Source: Cylicocyclus nassatus (Eukaryota; Nematoda; Chromadorea; Rhabditida; Strongylidae). From it: a stretch of 64,000 nt of DNA. A program made the position numbers and the translations under genes. The notes under the pieces are model-generated. The model was given only the letters and a program-made list of their open reading frames with translations. It ran no database searches and was not told the origin of the DNA. Where the stretch lies: assembly GCA_958299035.1 (NCBI GenBank), contig CATQJL010000316.1, forward strand, positions 4,676,674-4,740,673, in the 5' to 3' direction. Positions 35,601 to 46,820 of the stretch are shown here, piece after piece. Each line of letters begins with the position of its first letter. The first letter of the stretch is position 1.

Positions 35601-36352
35601 TCAAATCCACATGCACAAAAATTCAAGATAAAAAAAACAGATCAAAACATCTTCCGCAAGTATGAGACTATGAATAGTTCAAAGGATACTCACTCTGTTC
35701 CGTAAAAATCTTTTCTTTTTCTTCCCCACTCGTTACCAACGACTCCAACTAAAATATGACGAGTGAGATTACTGTATCAAAGCAACAGAGATTTTTCAAT
35801 GTAACAGCATATCCAGGAAAAAACTGAATCATCCAATAAAAGTAGAGGAATTGGAATGACACATAATGAATGCACGTGTTCTGAGTACTCACGCGGTTCT
35901 TCTCCACTATCGTCATCAAAATCTGACTCTGATGGCACATCTTCGCCGGATTCATCCGCCTCTACGTTCAGTATTTCTTCAGCTGTTCTTGCCTGAAAAG
36001 CAACTGTCAGAAGCGAGGAGCAAGACCATAAAACAGAGTGCTACAGTTAAGAAAATAATGAAATAGGCCAAACCTTCTTTTTCTTATATGCATTGGCTTC
36101 TAATTTGCGGTCCGCAGCATGGAATTTATCCACATCGTCTTGCAATTCCTCATTCTCCTCCTCAAAATCGATATGCGCAGATCTGGAATGCGGAAATTCG
36201 CACTCTATATCAAAGAACTGGTGGCCACAAGTTTTAAGTGCGAATCAGGACCAAATAAACCACACTACTTGACTGAAACTGGGTCTAAGACAGGTATTCA
36301 AGTGCGCAAACGAAGGATATAATACTCACGCTAGCTTTCGCTTTTTTCCCAT
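32685..36352 (-). CDS. utp3: UTP3/SAS10, small-subunit processome protein
   Basis: Twelve exons join in frame to 415 residues: 36330-36352, 36074-36182, 35893-35992, 35694-35748, 35377-35539, 35133-35225, 34971-35080, 34704-34824, 34520-34648, 34329-34355, 34062-34235, 32685-32828. Family marks in order: an acidic N-terminus, the SAS10 block GNEWGRKRKDFYGT followed by YVDEDWGG, a Glu-rich stretch, the Sas10/Utp3/C1D domain (VIVDPLVAVIRKLP, then FYLQLKEQS and HPVLERIDKFAK), a Lys-rich linker, and the Sas10 C-terminal domain (RRRANKQIEKN, KKTPKTAR, NRKRYKEAVKKVRSQIG, KYTGESRGIR). The protein works in the nucleolus with U3 snoRNP in 18S rRNA maturation. It is slightly shorter than the human protein. 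The last intron (about 1.2 kb) contains plus-strand coding-like sequence. Confidence 0.9.
33101..33212 (+). CDS. Possible small exons on the opposite strand in a UTP3 intron
   Basis: On the plus strand, acceptor TGTTTCAG at 33100 opens 33101-33134 (EKVKRIIKKMSG) with donor gtaata. Acceptor TTTAGCTCAG opens 33157-33212 (EYRTAEMLSDVIENDSVL, then TAA). The two join in frame. A possible start MSAPYCNNQLPYKR is at 32977, but no in-phase donor was found. A separate frame at about 33250-33480 (GRKTAAFKSI, GDDSEARGVRIK) and a short tail at 33690-33758 (SESEIEDDTRDFIAD) also look coding. These may be one nested gene whose joins I could not resolve, or relics. Function unknown. Confidence 0.3.
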
Positions 36353-36916
36353 GTTGAAGTTCAACTGAATGGATTAACTGAAAAGAGATGTGTGTAGTGT
36401 CATTGAAAGTAAGGCATTAAAAGGAATCAATGCGACAGCGGCTCTTGGGAAGGCAAACGATATTAGGGTTCTACACACACATCGAAAATCGATGCCTCGC
36501 TGCACTTAGGAGTGGACATTACATAAAAAAGAGCTCCTTCATCAGAATGAAATCAGGGAAAGTCTTTCAACATTCATCCCCACTTCAAACAGCTGCCTCA
36601 CTGCTAACAAGATGCTCTACGCTACACAGCAGTAAACAAATTTTCTTCGAGGCCTTGATTATTAGGTGACAGAAAAAGACTTTAGTACAATATTCGTAAG
36701 CGCCAAAAGTAAAATGAATCTGAGGAACATCAGTTTCTGCGCGCGACGTCGCACAAGTATGCGCGGCATCGCGCGCTCTTGATAAAAAACTAGAATCTTT
36801 TTTGATTTTTTATTCTTTTCACACATCCAACGGAAGACATTTCGCTCATTTCAAAATGGGTTCTAAAAGTACCTGATGAGTTTCTGTGGGTTTTCAGTAC
36901 TCTCGATAAATTTCAG
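36353..36916. promoter_or_regulatory. Divergent upstream region between UTP3 and a plus-strand gene
   Basis: About 560 bases separate the UTP3 start from the candidate start at 36917 on the other strand. An alternating GCGCGACGTCGC / GCGCGGCATCGCGCGC patch at 36738-36778 stands out from the AT-rich flanks. Shared promoter function is inferred only from the layout. Confidence 0.3.
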
Positions 36917-38712
36917 ATGACTATCGCTGGACAAAAAGATGATAAGCTTGTACACATGGTCAGAATTTATATGACAGAGAACAAAGAAGAGACGATAGAC
37001 TGGGAAGAAGAGCCGCAGGAACCATTCCCGCAGGTAGCTCGCATCCTCTCTTCCCAAAGTTTTATAGTTACGCGTGATTGGATCTAGATCGGATGCGGAA
37101 CACGGGCAACAATGACCTTATCCCCAAGTTCAGCTATACTAAGCAAGGCGGGCTAGGTGCTGATGGCAAAGCTGACATTACTTTGTTTTTGCACAGATTC
37201 GGAAGGCTTAAAAGGCACTTTCGCGCGAAGGCGAGGGTTCTAACTTTCCGTTGTCTCGACAGTGTTAATCGAGCATCGGGTCTACAACAAAAGAGGGACT
37301 ATATATCCCTCAACTTTTGAGGCGCTGCGGAGCTTTCCAACACTTCCTTACAATGGAGCTTGTTAAAGTGCATGATTCAGGAAGCAACAGCCACATTTCA
37401 TGGGCCTTTGATTCCAGGACTGCTGTGGGCAATCTTGTCGTCCATGCGTCTTCGACATACACCACGAAGATGTCGTCCGCTGGGCCAAAGAGTGTGCAAA
37501 ACGAATACCACATGAAGGTTGGTAGAACGTTTGTTGTGAACATACTCCCCACCAATGCAGATCGACTTTTTCTATCTGAATCTATGGCCGACCTAGGATG
37601 AACAATAACAACTCGGCTATCCCATTATTTGTTATCTCCTCTGAAAGTCTCCTTTAGGGATCGTTCATACCGCGCACAAAGGCGGACGAAGCCGGCCAAA
37701 GCCGGACAAAGGCGGACGAAGGCGGACGAAGCCGCACAAAGGCGGACGAAGGCATGTGTGAGTGTGTGTGTGTGTCGAGAGAAACGAGACGAGACAAGAC
37801 GCGCCTTCGTCCGCCTTTGTCCGGCTTCGTCCGCCTTCGTCCGGCTTTGTCCGGCTTTGTCCGCCTTCGTCCGCCTTTGTGCGCGGTATGAACGATAACT
37901 TAGGAAAAACACCTATCTCATGATTTTACTCAAAGGCAGTGTCCGGGCAGAAACTCAATTTCACTTCCGGGGGTTATTCGCAATCCGCAATCATTGAATC
38001 CAAAAATCCACATTAGAAGTCGCGAAAACGGCGAGAAAATGCGTTTTCCAAAGCCTTACAATTTGAAACTCGACGGTCCCCGCCAAGGCTGAGACGCAGA
38101 GTTTCTGCGGGACCCGAAGATCTTGACTGTGGCGGCATGCGTACTCTGCCGCATAGCAGGAACTCGGACAGGTTGGACTCCGCCCCAAGGCGTAAGTTTC
38201 CCCAATTTCCGGTCGTTTTTCTCGCTTTAGATCGAGCGTTATGACGTCGCACTTGCGCGATGTTGTGTCTGAGGGGGCCACTCTCACTGGCACTGAAATC
38301 CCAAAACCCCCACTTGCCCGGACACTGCCTTCAAATAACCGCATTCAGATGCTTTCCAGACAAAGCAACCAAAATTAAATAGAAGAAAGATAAGTCCGTG
38401 TTCCCAAGCGGTAGGCTTGCAAGCCCACCTGTTCTCTGCAACGTTACCTACATTTGTTGTGTTCCGAGAGTTCTTATCAAGCAAATTCTGAGGTTCTTGA
38501 TGACCGATATGATACGTAGACCCTACGGGCAGAAAGCTCTAGAACTGTTTGCAGAATCAACTCTCTACAGCCATTTCTATCACGATGACTGCTTAGAAGA
38601 TGATTCGATTGAACTCGTTTTCTCCAGAAGTGAATACAGGTCCACGGTTCAAGATTGGAACTACCTTAACTCACATCCAAATTTTTTAGACCGTTTGAGT
38701 TACTGGATGTAA
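36917..38712 (+). CDS. Possible plus-strand gene carrying two inserted elements
   Basis: The first exon is 36917-37033: ATG follows acceptor AATTTCAG, 39 codons (MTIAGQKDDKL, MTENKEETIDWEEEPQ) to donor gtagct. Further stretches with coding character are about 37130-37320 (GGLGADGKADITLFLHRFG), 37350-37601 (HISWAFDSRTAVGNLVVHAS, GRTFVVNILPTN) and a last one ending at the stop at 38710-38712 (LELFAESTLYSHFYHDDC, EYRSTVQDWNYLN). Acceptors between them are ambiguous and a stop at 37599-37601 interrupts one frame. Two mobile elements (37660-37896 and 37934-38330) sit before the last exon, either in an intron or breaking the gene. Convergent with pir-1. Family not recognised. Confidence 0.4.
37660..37896. 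mobile_element. Fold-back MITE made of 10-bp GC-rich units
   Basis: Inverted ends ATCGTTCATACCGCGCAC and its complement. Inside each arm run eight or so units of exactly 10 bases, each AAAGGCGGAC, GAAGGCGGAC or AAAGCCGGAC. The opposite arm has the complementary units (CCTTCGTCCG). A short (GT)n spacer with a GAGACGAGAC stretch joins the arms. Strongly GC-rich. No clear target duplication was found. Confidence 0.75.
37934..38330. mobile_element. 397-bp non-autonomous DNA element, intact copy
   Basis: Perfect terminal inverted repeats AGGCAGTGTCCGGGCA / TGCCCGGACACTGCCT, and a 4-bp duplication TCAA on both sides (37930-37933 and 38331-38334). It has the same length as the diverged copy at 1612-2008 and similar sequence along its whole length. 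Superfamily not assigned. No transposase inside. Confidence 0.85.
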
Positions 38713-39055
38713 GACCTCTTTCACATGACACAAACCTATACAAGTTCGCTATCTCTCATGGAAAGCCAAATCTACCACTTGGGAGTCATCTTCGAACAAG
38801 GTAGATAATCCGATATATAATTCAGTGTTCGTAATTCACCTTTTTATTGCCAGAGATATTCACCAGATTTGGGATTGAATGATGTTAACAATGATCGGGT
38901 AAGCAGAGCATAAGAGAACAACATTTTGAATGGCGTAACCAAACACACATCTTTCCCAAGTTCAAAAACTTCAAGATGCTAGAGACCCGTACACACAAAA
39001 TTTGATTCTCAACAACAGCAAAAATGCACAGTGATCATGGACAGAGATGCATTAC

Positions 39056-41133
39056 CAGATAGATAGCGATTATTCACAGGCACAGGATCCGTTGCTCGTT
39101 GATCATGCTTGTCCGTTTGCTGATTTCGTTGACAGCGCATTCTATAATATGTCTTCAGAAAATGATTATGCATTACTTTTGAGTACGTATAGCCTCTTCA
39201 AACTCTCGATTCCTACATGAATCGTAACCTTAAACTTCATTCTTTATGGCAAGGCTAACACTGAAGCATGATGAGAACGGCCTTGCTTTACAAAAACCAA
39301 ATGCTCAGTTGTCATACCTCTCGTATCCGTTCCTCAGCTTCGTACAAACTCTTCTTGTAGTGTCCGCGTTCGATAGGATGACCACGCGAAAACTCAAACA
39401 CTGAAAATACAGTCTATGGTATCTACACGACAAATAATTCGACCGTAGACAGTGAGGCTTGATACACACCTCGCTCTTAGGTATGGACAAAACCAGCGAG
39501 CAGCGAAGGCAGCGCTGCAGTCTCCTGCTTCTTGAGTGCATGTTAAAACAAAAACCATCAGTAACTGCGCTATCGTCAAGGCTTATTGTGCCAAAAAGAA
39601 GAGAATCAGCATGTTTTAAGGTGGATCTGGAGTCATATTCCTCTTTTATGAGTTCTTCGTGCTCCATTTTCATTAAAATTTTTACCATACGAGCAAACTT
39701 AAGAGAGCATTCAAGTGTACTTATTCCATTCTGATTCTTATCAGGGCATTGGCTGTCCCAGCAGTATGATAGTGTCCCCTCACGCGATGACATGATCGGA
39801 GTCCAGCAGAAGCCGAATTTTATCTGACTACACAATCAGCTTCCTAAATTATTACCAATCTCTACTTGGTTTTGATTACATATCTCTTCAAGTTCACGGA
39901 GTATGTCCCTCCAGTTCGTCTCAATATTTTCCCATATCCGCCTCTAGAACCCTAATTTGTGGTATTAGGTTGCATCTATGACTTACTCATGCAAAAAACA
40001 CGGACTTCTTTTCTAAAGCGCTAGCAACTTGAAAATTGGTAAAAAAAAATAGGTAAATTCAAACCAAAGCAGCTGTTTGCAGCTCAAAGCAGCTGAGGTA
40101 TGCCCGACGCCAATTATGTATCAAGCCTGACAGAAATTGCTTCAGTTAATTAGGGGAGTCAGACTTATCCGATTAGCCCGCTTCATGATTGGTCCAATCA
40201 CTGCTTTCAGTCATGAAGCGGATAAGCGGCCAATTGGATAAGTCCTGGCGCCTATCTAAGACGTGCATCAGTATCAATGAAAGAAGCAGTGTAAGAATAG
40301 AATAATCGAATGTACTTGCATGATATTGCCTGCGCAGCAGACCATCCTTTCCGCTCAATGAGATAGCGACATATCAAGTAACCAGTACGATTCAATCCAT
40401 GGGTACAATGCACGCCTATCAATTTATCACCTGAAATAATCCTCAATAACATTAAAAGAGAAAGTTCTCCGAAACTCACTATTGTCAGGGTTGCCAACAA
40501 AATCGTCAACAGTTTCCATAAACTTTTGAATGATGTCTTCGCGGTCGCTCACTTCATGTCCCGGGCAATTCATTTTACTGTAAAGAAAAAAACAATTTTG
40601 GTTAACCATGCGCTGAGGGATAACTCACACATATCTTATGTTGTACTCATCCCAATCAGTTTTCTTATAGTACCTGTCCGTATTTGTGAGATCAACAACG
40701 AGTCCTATCGTTTTACCCTGCTCCCTAGCCTGCGGGAAGGAAATATCCCCAACGGCTCTGTTTTGTGAGAATGAGATAACCTACATATTTCACTATCCGG
40801 TCAACGTCGAAGCATTCACTTTCGGATAAGTCCTCCTTTCCAATGAAAAAAGATTTGTCAAGAGGTGTTTTGAATGGCACGAACGGAGTTCCCTCAAGAT
40901 CCCGACCAACTGGATCATAATTCAACCATCTAAAACGAAAACAGTTTATTGAAAGTGCGATTTCAAAGACTCTTGTTTTGTTTATGCATATTTCACCTAT
41001 CTGGAATTCGTTTCCCATTGTTAATTGCACCGTGTTTCCTATGGTTGTGATAAGGTCTGTAGCGGGAGTTGTGTGAGCTGTGGGAGTTTTTTTCCTTGGA
41101 CTGAGGCGACTTCTCCCTCCTTTCCTTGGACAT
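39056..41133 (-). CDS. pir-1: PIR-1/DUSP11-type RNA 5'-triphosphatase (3' end open)
   Basis: Exons 40997-41133, 40785-40929, 40629-40729, 40480-40577, 40320-40430, 39318-39400, 39056-39152 give 257 codons in frame; a final short exon below 39056 was not settled. The start [11 protein letters not shown] was chosen because an in-frame TAG lies just upstream, right after a possible trans-splice acceptor (GTGCAG). Marks: [37 protein letters not shown], and the cysteine-phosphatase P-loop HCTHGLNR in [19 protein letters not shown], then [12 protein letters not shown]. This order is that of DUSP11/PIR-1, which removes 5' phosphates from RNA and in C. elegans acts in small-RNA pathways. The catalytic Cys and Arg are both present. 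The intron after exon 5 appears to use a GC donor (see findings). Confidence 0.9.
40152..40252. repeat. Fold-back sequence in a pir-1 intron
   Basis: GACTTATCCGATTAG and CGCTTCATGA are mirrored by TCATGAAGCG and CAATTGGATAAGTC, about 100 bases in all. MITE-like, in the intron between the exons at 39318-39400 and 40320-40430. Confidence 0.55.
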
Positions 41134-44100
41134 CTACTGCACCGCACGGAAAACAAGCACTGCTGAAAATGGATGTTAAGAATTCACTCTGCTTGATAAC
41201 ATCAAACGCAATAAACTGCCAATTAAGAAATGACAACCAATCGCGTTAACTGGAAAAGTAGAGGAAAGAAAAAGCAACAGCTTTTCTCAACTTTCAAGGA
41301 CGGCTGTTATAGGTCTGGAATGTGAATTAGAGCGCTCCAGCTGATCGCGGTGTAACCGCTTTGACCGGGAACGCCTACGGGTCTACAAAAGCAAATACAG
41401 TTGTTTCTGTGCTCAGCTTCAGAAAAAAGCAGATTCTTAGTCTAAAAATTCAGGACATTTAAATGTTTGTTCCTGGGAAAATCAATTAGGAGCGGGGGAA
41501 TTGGATTTCATCACGGGAAAAAGTTTGAGACTGCAGAGACGTGAGAGCGATAACATGGATTTTTGTACCCCGCGAATGAGGTCCCACGTCTATATCTTTC
41601 AGACGAGAAGTTGAAAATGTAGTAAAATTCGTAGCCAGGAACTACAGTAAATTAAACTTCGCCAGTGAGAAATCCTGGAAGATGTTCACATATTGCTTTC
41701 CATAAACGAAGCTACCGTAACCACTGTAGTACAACTGATTTCTTATTTTTATGCTTTAGTTCTCTGTTGATTAGCCTGAGTCGCGCGTTGCTGCATCTTT
41801 CCATTTACTTATAGCTTTATCTCATTGTGTGTTTGTTGTATTTTTCGCTGTCCGTTCATATCCTTCTTTGCCATCTTCAAGTTTAGGACGCTTCACACCC
41901 ATTACTGAGAATCCTCAACATTCCACATTTTAAACGTTTCATCGTGTGAGTTTTTATGTAAGCTATGAATGATAACCATTCATTGTGAGAGCCAAAAACT
42001 CGAAATCGCTTTGCAGGAATTGTCAAAACAAGCATGAACGTGTGGTTGACAGGTTCATGCTTTAATCTGTGTCATCTATCGCATTATTTACTATCTCTGG
42101 AACCAGGAAAGAACAAGTTCACTCATGTTCAGACAATGTGGGCACGCGTTTAAAGCCTTTTGGGCTTAGGATACAGGTTATTGATAGCGCTTACTCAAAA
42201 TTGTGTTCAAGATTATTATTGCTCTTTCAGGTATTCGTTTAAACTCACTTGACAACAACAATGGAGCCTCCACTTAAAAATGGACTTTGCAAGGTGGGAG
42301 CCTTCGCTTTTTACATCTTTCACATGCTGATTCGATTCCGGCCGGCTTAGACAAGCAAATCAGCGTTATGGTTGAATCGGCAACACAGAATCTGCGCCGC
42401 TGCGTCCACCACTGCGGCGCGGTCTAGTAGCTTTAGAACAACAATTACGTAGGCAGTTTGAGATATACTCCGTAGTATTTCCATCTTTATCTTTAGTTTG
42501 AGTCATTCTTGAGTTCGTATGACCTGAACTCCTCTGCTTCTTTGCATCGCCATTCACTCAAAGTTGGTGTTCTTTTGTCAAGCAATCATGCCAGCTGAGC
42601 AAATCATAATCCAAAAAATTAGTAGACCGCGTCAAGTGTCACATGTGCAAAACATTTACGATAGTATTTGGAACGTTTCGGTCACATCATCATCGGCTAA
42701 TTGGTTTGAAAATCGCGGTGTTATCGGATTTGTCAAGGTTAACCTTGGATTACATCAAAATGTCGAATTTTATCCGCAAATTTGCATTCTGTTCCATTCA
42801 ACCGCTAACACTGTTTTTTGCTGTCCAATCGCTTTGAGGTTGTTGTGGTCGGCGATTTCACCACAAATTGACCTCGATACGTCGACACGGCTCCACCCTC
42901 GTCGTTCCAAATCATCCTATATTATCCTGTTTGTGCTACCATAGCTACCACTATTAAAACCCAAATGGTCTGCATGGGAGTTGCATCAAACATTCGATGA
43001 GTCCGTTCATGCTCTCTCCAGAGTTTCTATGTAGCCACAGTCGAGTAGGTTCCATGCGAATGTGTGCGGTTACACTTTTTCCAGGATGGTATCGGCCACT
43101 GGGTCTTGTTTTTTCTTATTTTTTCTTGCTTTTCATATCTGTTCGAGCAAAGGTTTATTAGGTAAACTTTTTCATACACGCACATCTGGTTTGCGGCCGC
43201 AGCTTATAACTGGTATCCTGGAAAATGTGTAATTGCACATCAAAGAAGAACCCTAATCTTTTGTAGAAAGCAGGTGTGGTAGTTTTTACGCAAGATCCTT
43301 GCCATTTTCCTCACCATAGTTTTGAAGAAAAGACTGTCTTCCTACTCTGAAACAAAACTGATCAAATCACTCTTTTACTATGACGCAGATGACTGCTTCT
43401 AAATTTCCTATTTTTTGTGCCATTGAAAAATTACCTTACAGAGAATTATACAGAGGCTCTTCTACTCTTCCTATTCAAATCGGGTTGAATCCAAACCAAA
43501 TCTTGTTTCTATCTCCATCACCTTCTTTCCTATCCGAGAGACCTGTCCATGCGAAAACTCACTTGCTAATCAATTTACTGATATGATTTACGGTCTTGCA
43601 TGTGTAATTGGTGTAATTGACAACGGAACTGCGAAGAAACTGGTAGTGTTTAGGTGTAGGTGTGGAACGTCTAACATCGAGTAACTAGCTGTACATAAAA
43701 TCTTTACTTTTCCGCTGACTTTTCTCTTAGATATCATTCGGATTCACAGCCAGTTTATCCTGGCTTTCCTGATAAGACGCTTCCCATACGGCCAGTTGTG
43801 TTTCCTAAGTACTCAAAAATTTTCGAATAAAAAAGTATTAGTATATTGAGCGTAGTGAGTTTTTTTTTTGCAAAGAGAGCCTTTTATCTACATAAATGTA
43901 ACCGTTCCTTTTACATAACAAAATTTGTAATCATTTGAAGCTCTCGACCTATCAGGAAACCTTTGAGAATTTTCCGTTAAGAAATTTGAGGAGGTGAATT
44001 ATATCAAGCGGATGGGAAGGAAAAGGGGGAACAGTGGCACCTACGGGTCCAGATATTTTTTTGGCCCGTATAAGTTGTAAAATTTGGTTATATGTTAGTA

Positions 44101-46356
44101 AGCAGAATATTTACAAAAATTTTGTGAAAGAATTTTGTTCGTTTCTTCCCTTCCTTTCCTCGAAAGGTATAAATTTTGAGAAGTTATTGTAGTAAGCTGA
44201 TAACACAACAGGTATATACAATCTTTTCTTTGCCCAGCAGATGACGCGAATTCTCAAATCCCACTTAGGCTTGGAATTGTGAAAGAAACTCGCTATAAAG
44301 GGGGCACTCAAGCAATCGTGGACTGGATTAGAAAGTGCGGTAAAGACTTCTCTTCTTCGATGCCTCTTATCTAGCTTTTTGGACTTGCGTGATGAACTCG
44401 AATCGTTCACTTATTCAGGATTTTTACGCTCCTTCTGTCTATCTGAAAGTTCTTTGAATCCGATTCTTTCAGATCTTTGAAGGATTTAATTTGGCAAGAG
44501 ATGTGCATTTAACTTCTTGATATTTCTTCTCTATTTATTCTGACCAATTGAAAGCTCAAACTTCATGCTTTTGCAATTGTTCTATTTTAGCACCGATTTG
44601 GCGTTGCCGAATAAAAACTGGATTCAAAGACCTTCTTTAAGACGCATGCACTTTTTTTGAAGGCCAAAAGAGGTCAAACTATCACCTCGCAACTGCTTTC
44701 GTTCCTGCCATAATCAGCCAACCCGTAACTTTTTTTTCATTTTCTCGCAAAATTTTCGTATTTTGTCTAAGGCGTGCATATCTTCAGTACCCTCTAGAAA
44801 TTTTTTTCTGCATGCTTTGAAGAAGACATGACATTGCTTTTACACGAAATGCTGAACTTGCTGGGATCAAACAATCTCCCGGCTTGAGTACGAAGGCTGT
44901 GCCCCCGGGCTTTTCCGGCTTATTTCATTTTCGGTAAAATTGATGGAGGTTTTTGCAGCTAAGCATTTATGCTTTCTCTGCAATTTCTAAGGAGGCAGGT
45001 TGTCTTGAAGAATGAAAAAGGAGGCAGGTTGTCTTGAAGAATGAAAAATTGCCCTATGTAGACGATTTTTCACTCCTTGTCACCGCTTTCCCTCCCGGAG
45101 AGCCAGAAAATGTGCTGTAAGTGAGGTTTTTTGCCCAAATTCATCACTGTTCTTCCATTTAGTATCCTTCGCAATGACATAGATCTCATTCTTTGTAAAG
45201 CTCGCTCAGTACCAGCTTTAAAGCACAATTAGCCTACGCGGAGTTAGGCTCTAAAATTTTTTGGGAGATGTGCTCGTCTTCCCAATGTCTACAATAGTTG
45301 CTGTATCGTTTCACTGTAATCCGCAGGATACGAAGGATGTGGGAATGGTTATAATCCCGCCGTGACTCATTCATTGGCATGCATCCGATCATGTCTAAGC
45401 GACGTCCAAGGTCGTGTGGTTTCGGGAATCGAACCAGATCTCTCCCGCATATCCGTTAACTGTCCCATTTGGGCCTTTAATCACTATAGTCTCATCGAGA
45501 AGTCTTTCAGTCATTTTGCAGCATTTCTGCAATATCCTCTCTGATTCGGTCATATTCGGTAGGCTCTATGGACCTTAATCATCGAATGGGCTACAAGTTC
45601 TACATGCTTCGACCAGTAGAGTAGCCAGTCTACAGTCGTGACACATCGAGGCTTGCTTTGCACGAAAATTGCGATGTTTTCTGGGTGTTCGCAGCGCTGC
45701 GTGAACGTAGACAAGTTTTCTGCGCGACAGTAGCATAATAGAGGGTGAAAAATTGCGCCATGCACTTCATTCATTCCAGTCGACAATAGAGAATCTCATT
45801 CCATTTTCTTCGAATGTCTTTTTGTTATTCGATGGGTGAGCAACACATTTATGCGCCAAAAAGCTCTTTCCATATTCAAGAATCACTTCACCCATGATCT
45901 ATGACAAAAAGGATGGCCTGACACAGTCAAGAAGGCAGAATGGTGGTCTCCATGTGTTAAAGTGGTTTCCATATTTTGGGCACTGAAAAAATTTTTATAG
46001 CTCCCAATAACAACACCCGTCTTTTCCTCTCTTTACCAACTAATATTTTTTCGTTGAAAAAAAAAACTTTTACATTCCAATCTGGAAAAAAATTTGTAAA
46101 AATTAGCGTTGTCCGCTATATTTTCATAACTCCCAACAGCCCTAAGGCCATCCTTATTGTTTTATTTTAAAAAAAGTTTTTAAATAATTTTCTTCCGCTA
46201 AAAAAGTTTCACATTCCCATCTAACCACCCCCCCCCCCCAAATACAGCATCACCCGCTATATTTTGGACCTTTCATAACTCCCAAAAGCTCTGAGGCCAT
46301 CCTTTTTGTTATAGATCTTTACCTCTCTCTACTAAGTCAGTGATTTTTTTTGCTAA
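41134..46356. other. Long intergenic region, no gene confirmed
   Basis: Upstream of pir-1. Items seen: a minus-strand frame 42366-42557 and one at 44111-44410 (starting MNDSSSSRKSKKLDKRHRRR), both unsupported. A minus-strand stretch 45730-45890 looks like decayed coding sequence with one frame break. A B-box-like GGTTCGATTCC on the minus strand near 45425 may be a tRNA relic. Direct repeats at 45970-46330 contain TTCATAACTCCCAA...GGCCATCCTT with variants. Confidence 0.35.
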
Positions 46357-46820
46357 CAAGGGAAGTCACTTAGCTTAGGTCGGGCTTTTGAAATGAGACA
46401 CACATATTTAGAATCAGCTCGGAACGCTGATTCCAAATATGCTATCCTTAGCTGCGAAGCGTTTCTCTGAAGCGAGTTATGAGCTTTTTTAGTATGTGTC
46501 ATTGACATACAACTGAATATGGAAAGAAGGTCTTTAGATGAAAATCTGCCCAAAAAGTGGTGGAGAATCAAAATAACATCAAATTGAGTCATTTGGCTTT
46601 GATAGGATATAATATGCACTTGAACCACTACCTAGATGATGATACCGTAGCATGTCTAAGTCAGTCAACACGCAAAATTTGCTCAGGAAAAAGCTCATAA
46701 CTCGCTTCAGAGAAACGCTTCGCAGCTAGGGAAAGCAGATTTGAAATCAGCGTTTCAAGCTGATTCCAAACATATGTGTCTCATTTCAAAAGCCCGACCT
46801 AAGTTAAGTGACTTCCCTTG
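46357..46820. mobile_element. 464-bp Tourist-like fold-back MITE
   Basis: The ends CAAGGGAAGTCACTTA and the matching TAAGTGACTTCCCTTG continue as inverted arms of about 135 bases each (GGTCGGGCTTTTGAAATGAG, CGAAGCGTTTCTCTGAAGCG). TAA flanks both sides (46354-46356 and 46821-46823). A TWA target duplication is typical of PIF/Harbinger-derived Tourist elements. Arms are several percent diverged. Confidence 0.7.

Noticed and set aside
37625..37912. 89- and 95-codon frames rich in RTKADEAGQ-type peptides
   Set aside because: They are translations of the 10-bp repeats in the fold-back MITE.
39305..39835. 176-codon minus-strand frame
   Set aside because: Only 39318-39400 is supported, as a pir-1 exon in a different frame. 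The rest is intron.
45395..45460. tRNA-like sequence on the minus strand
   Set aside because: A B box is present but the acceptor and anticodon stems do not pair. At best a relic.
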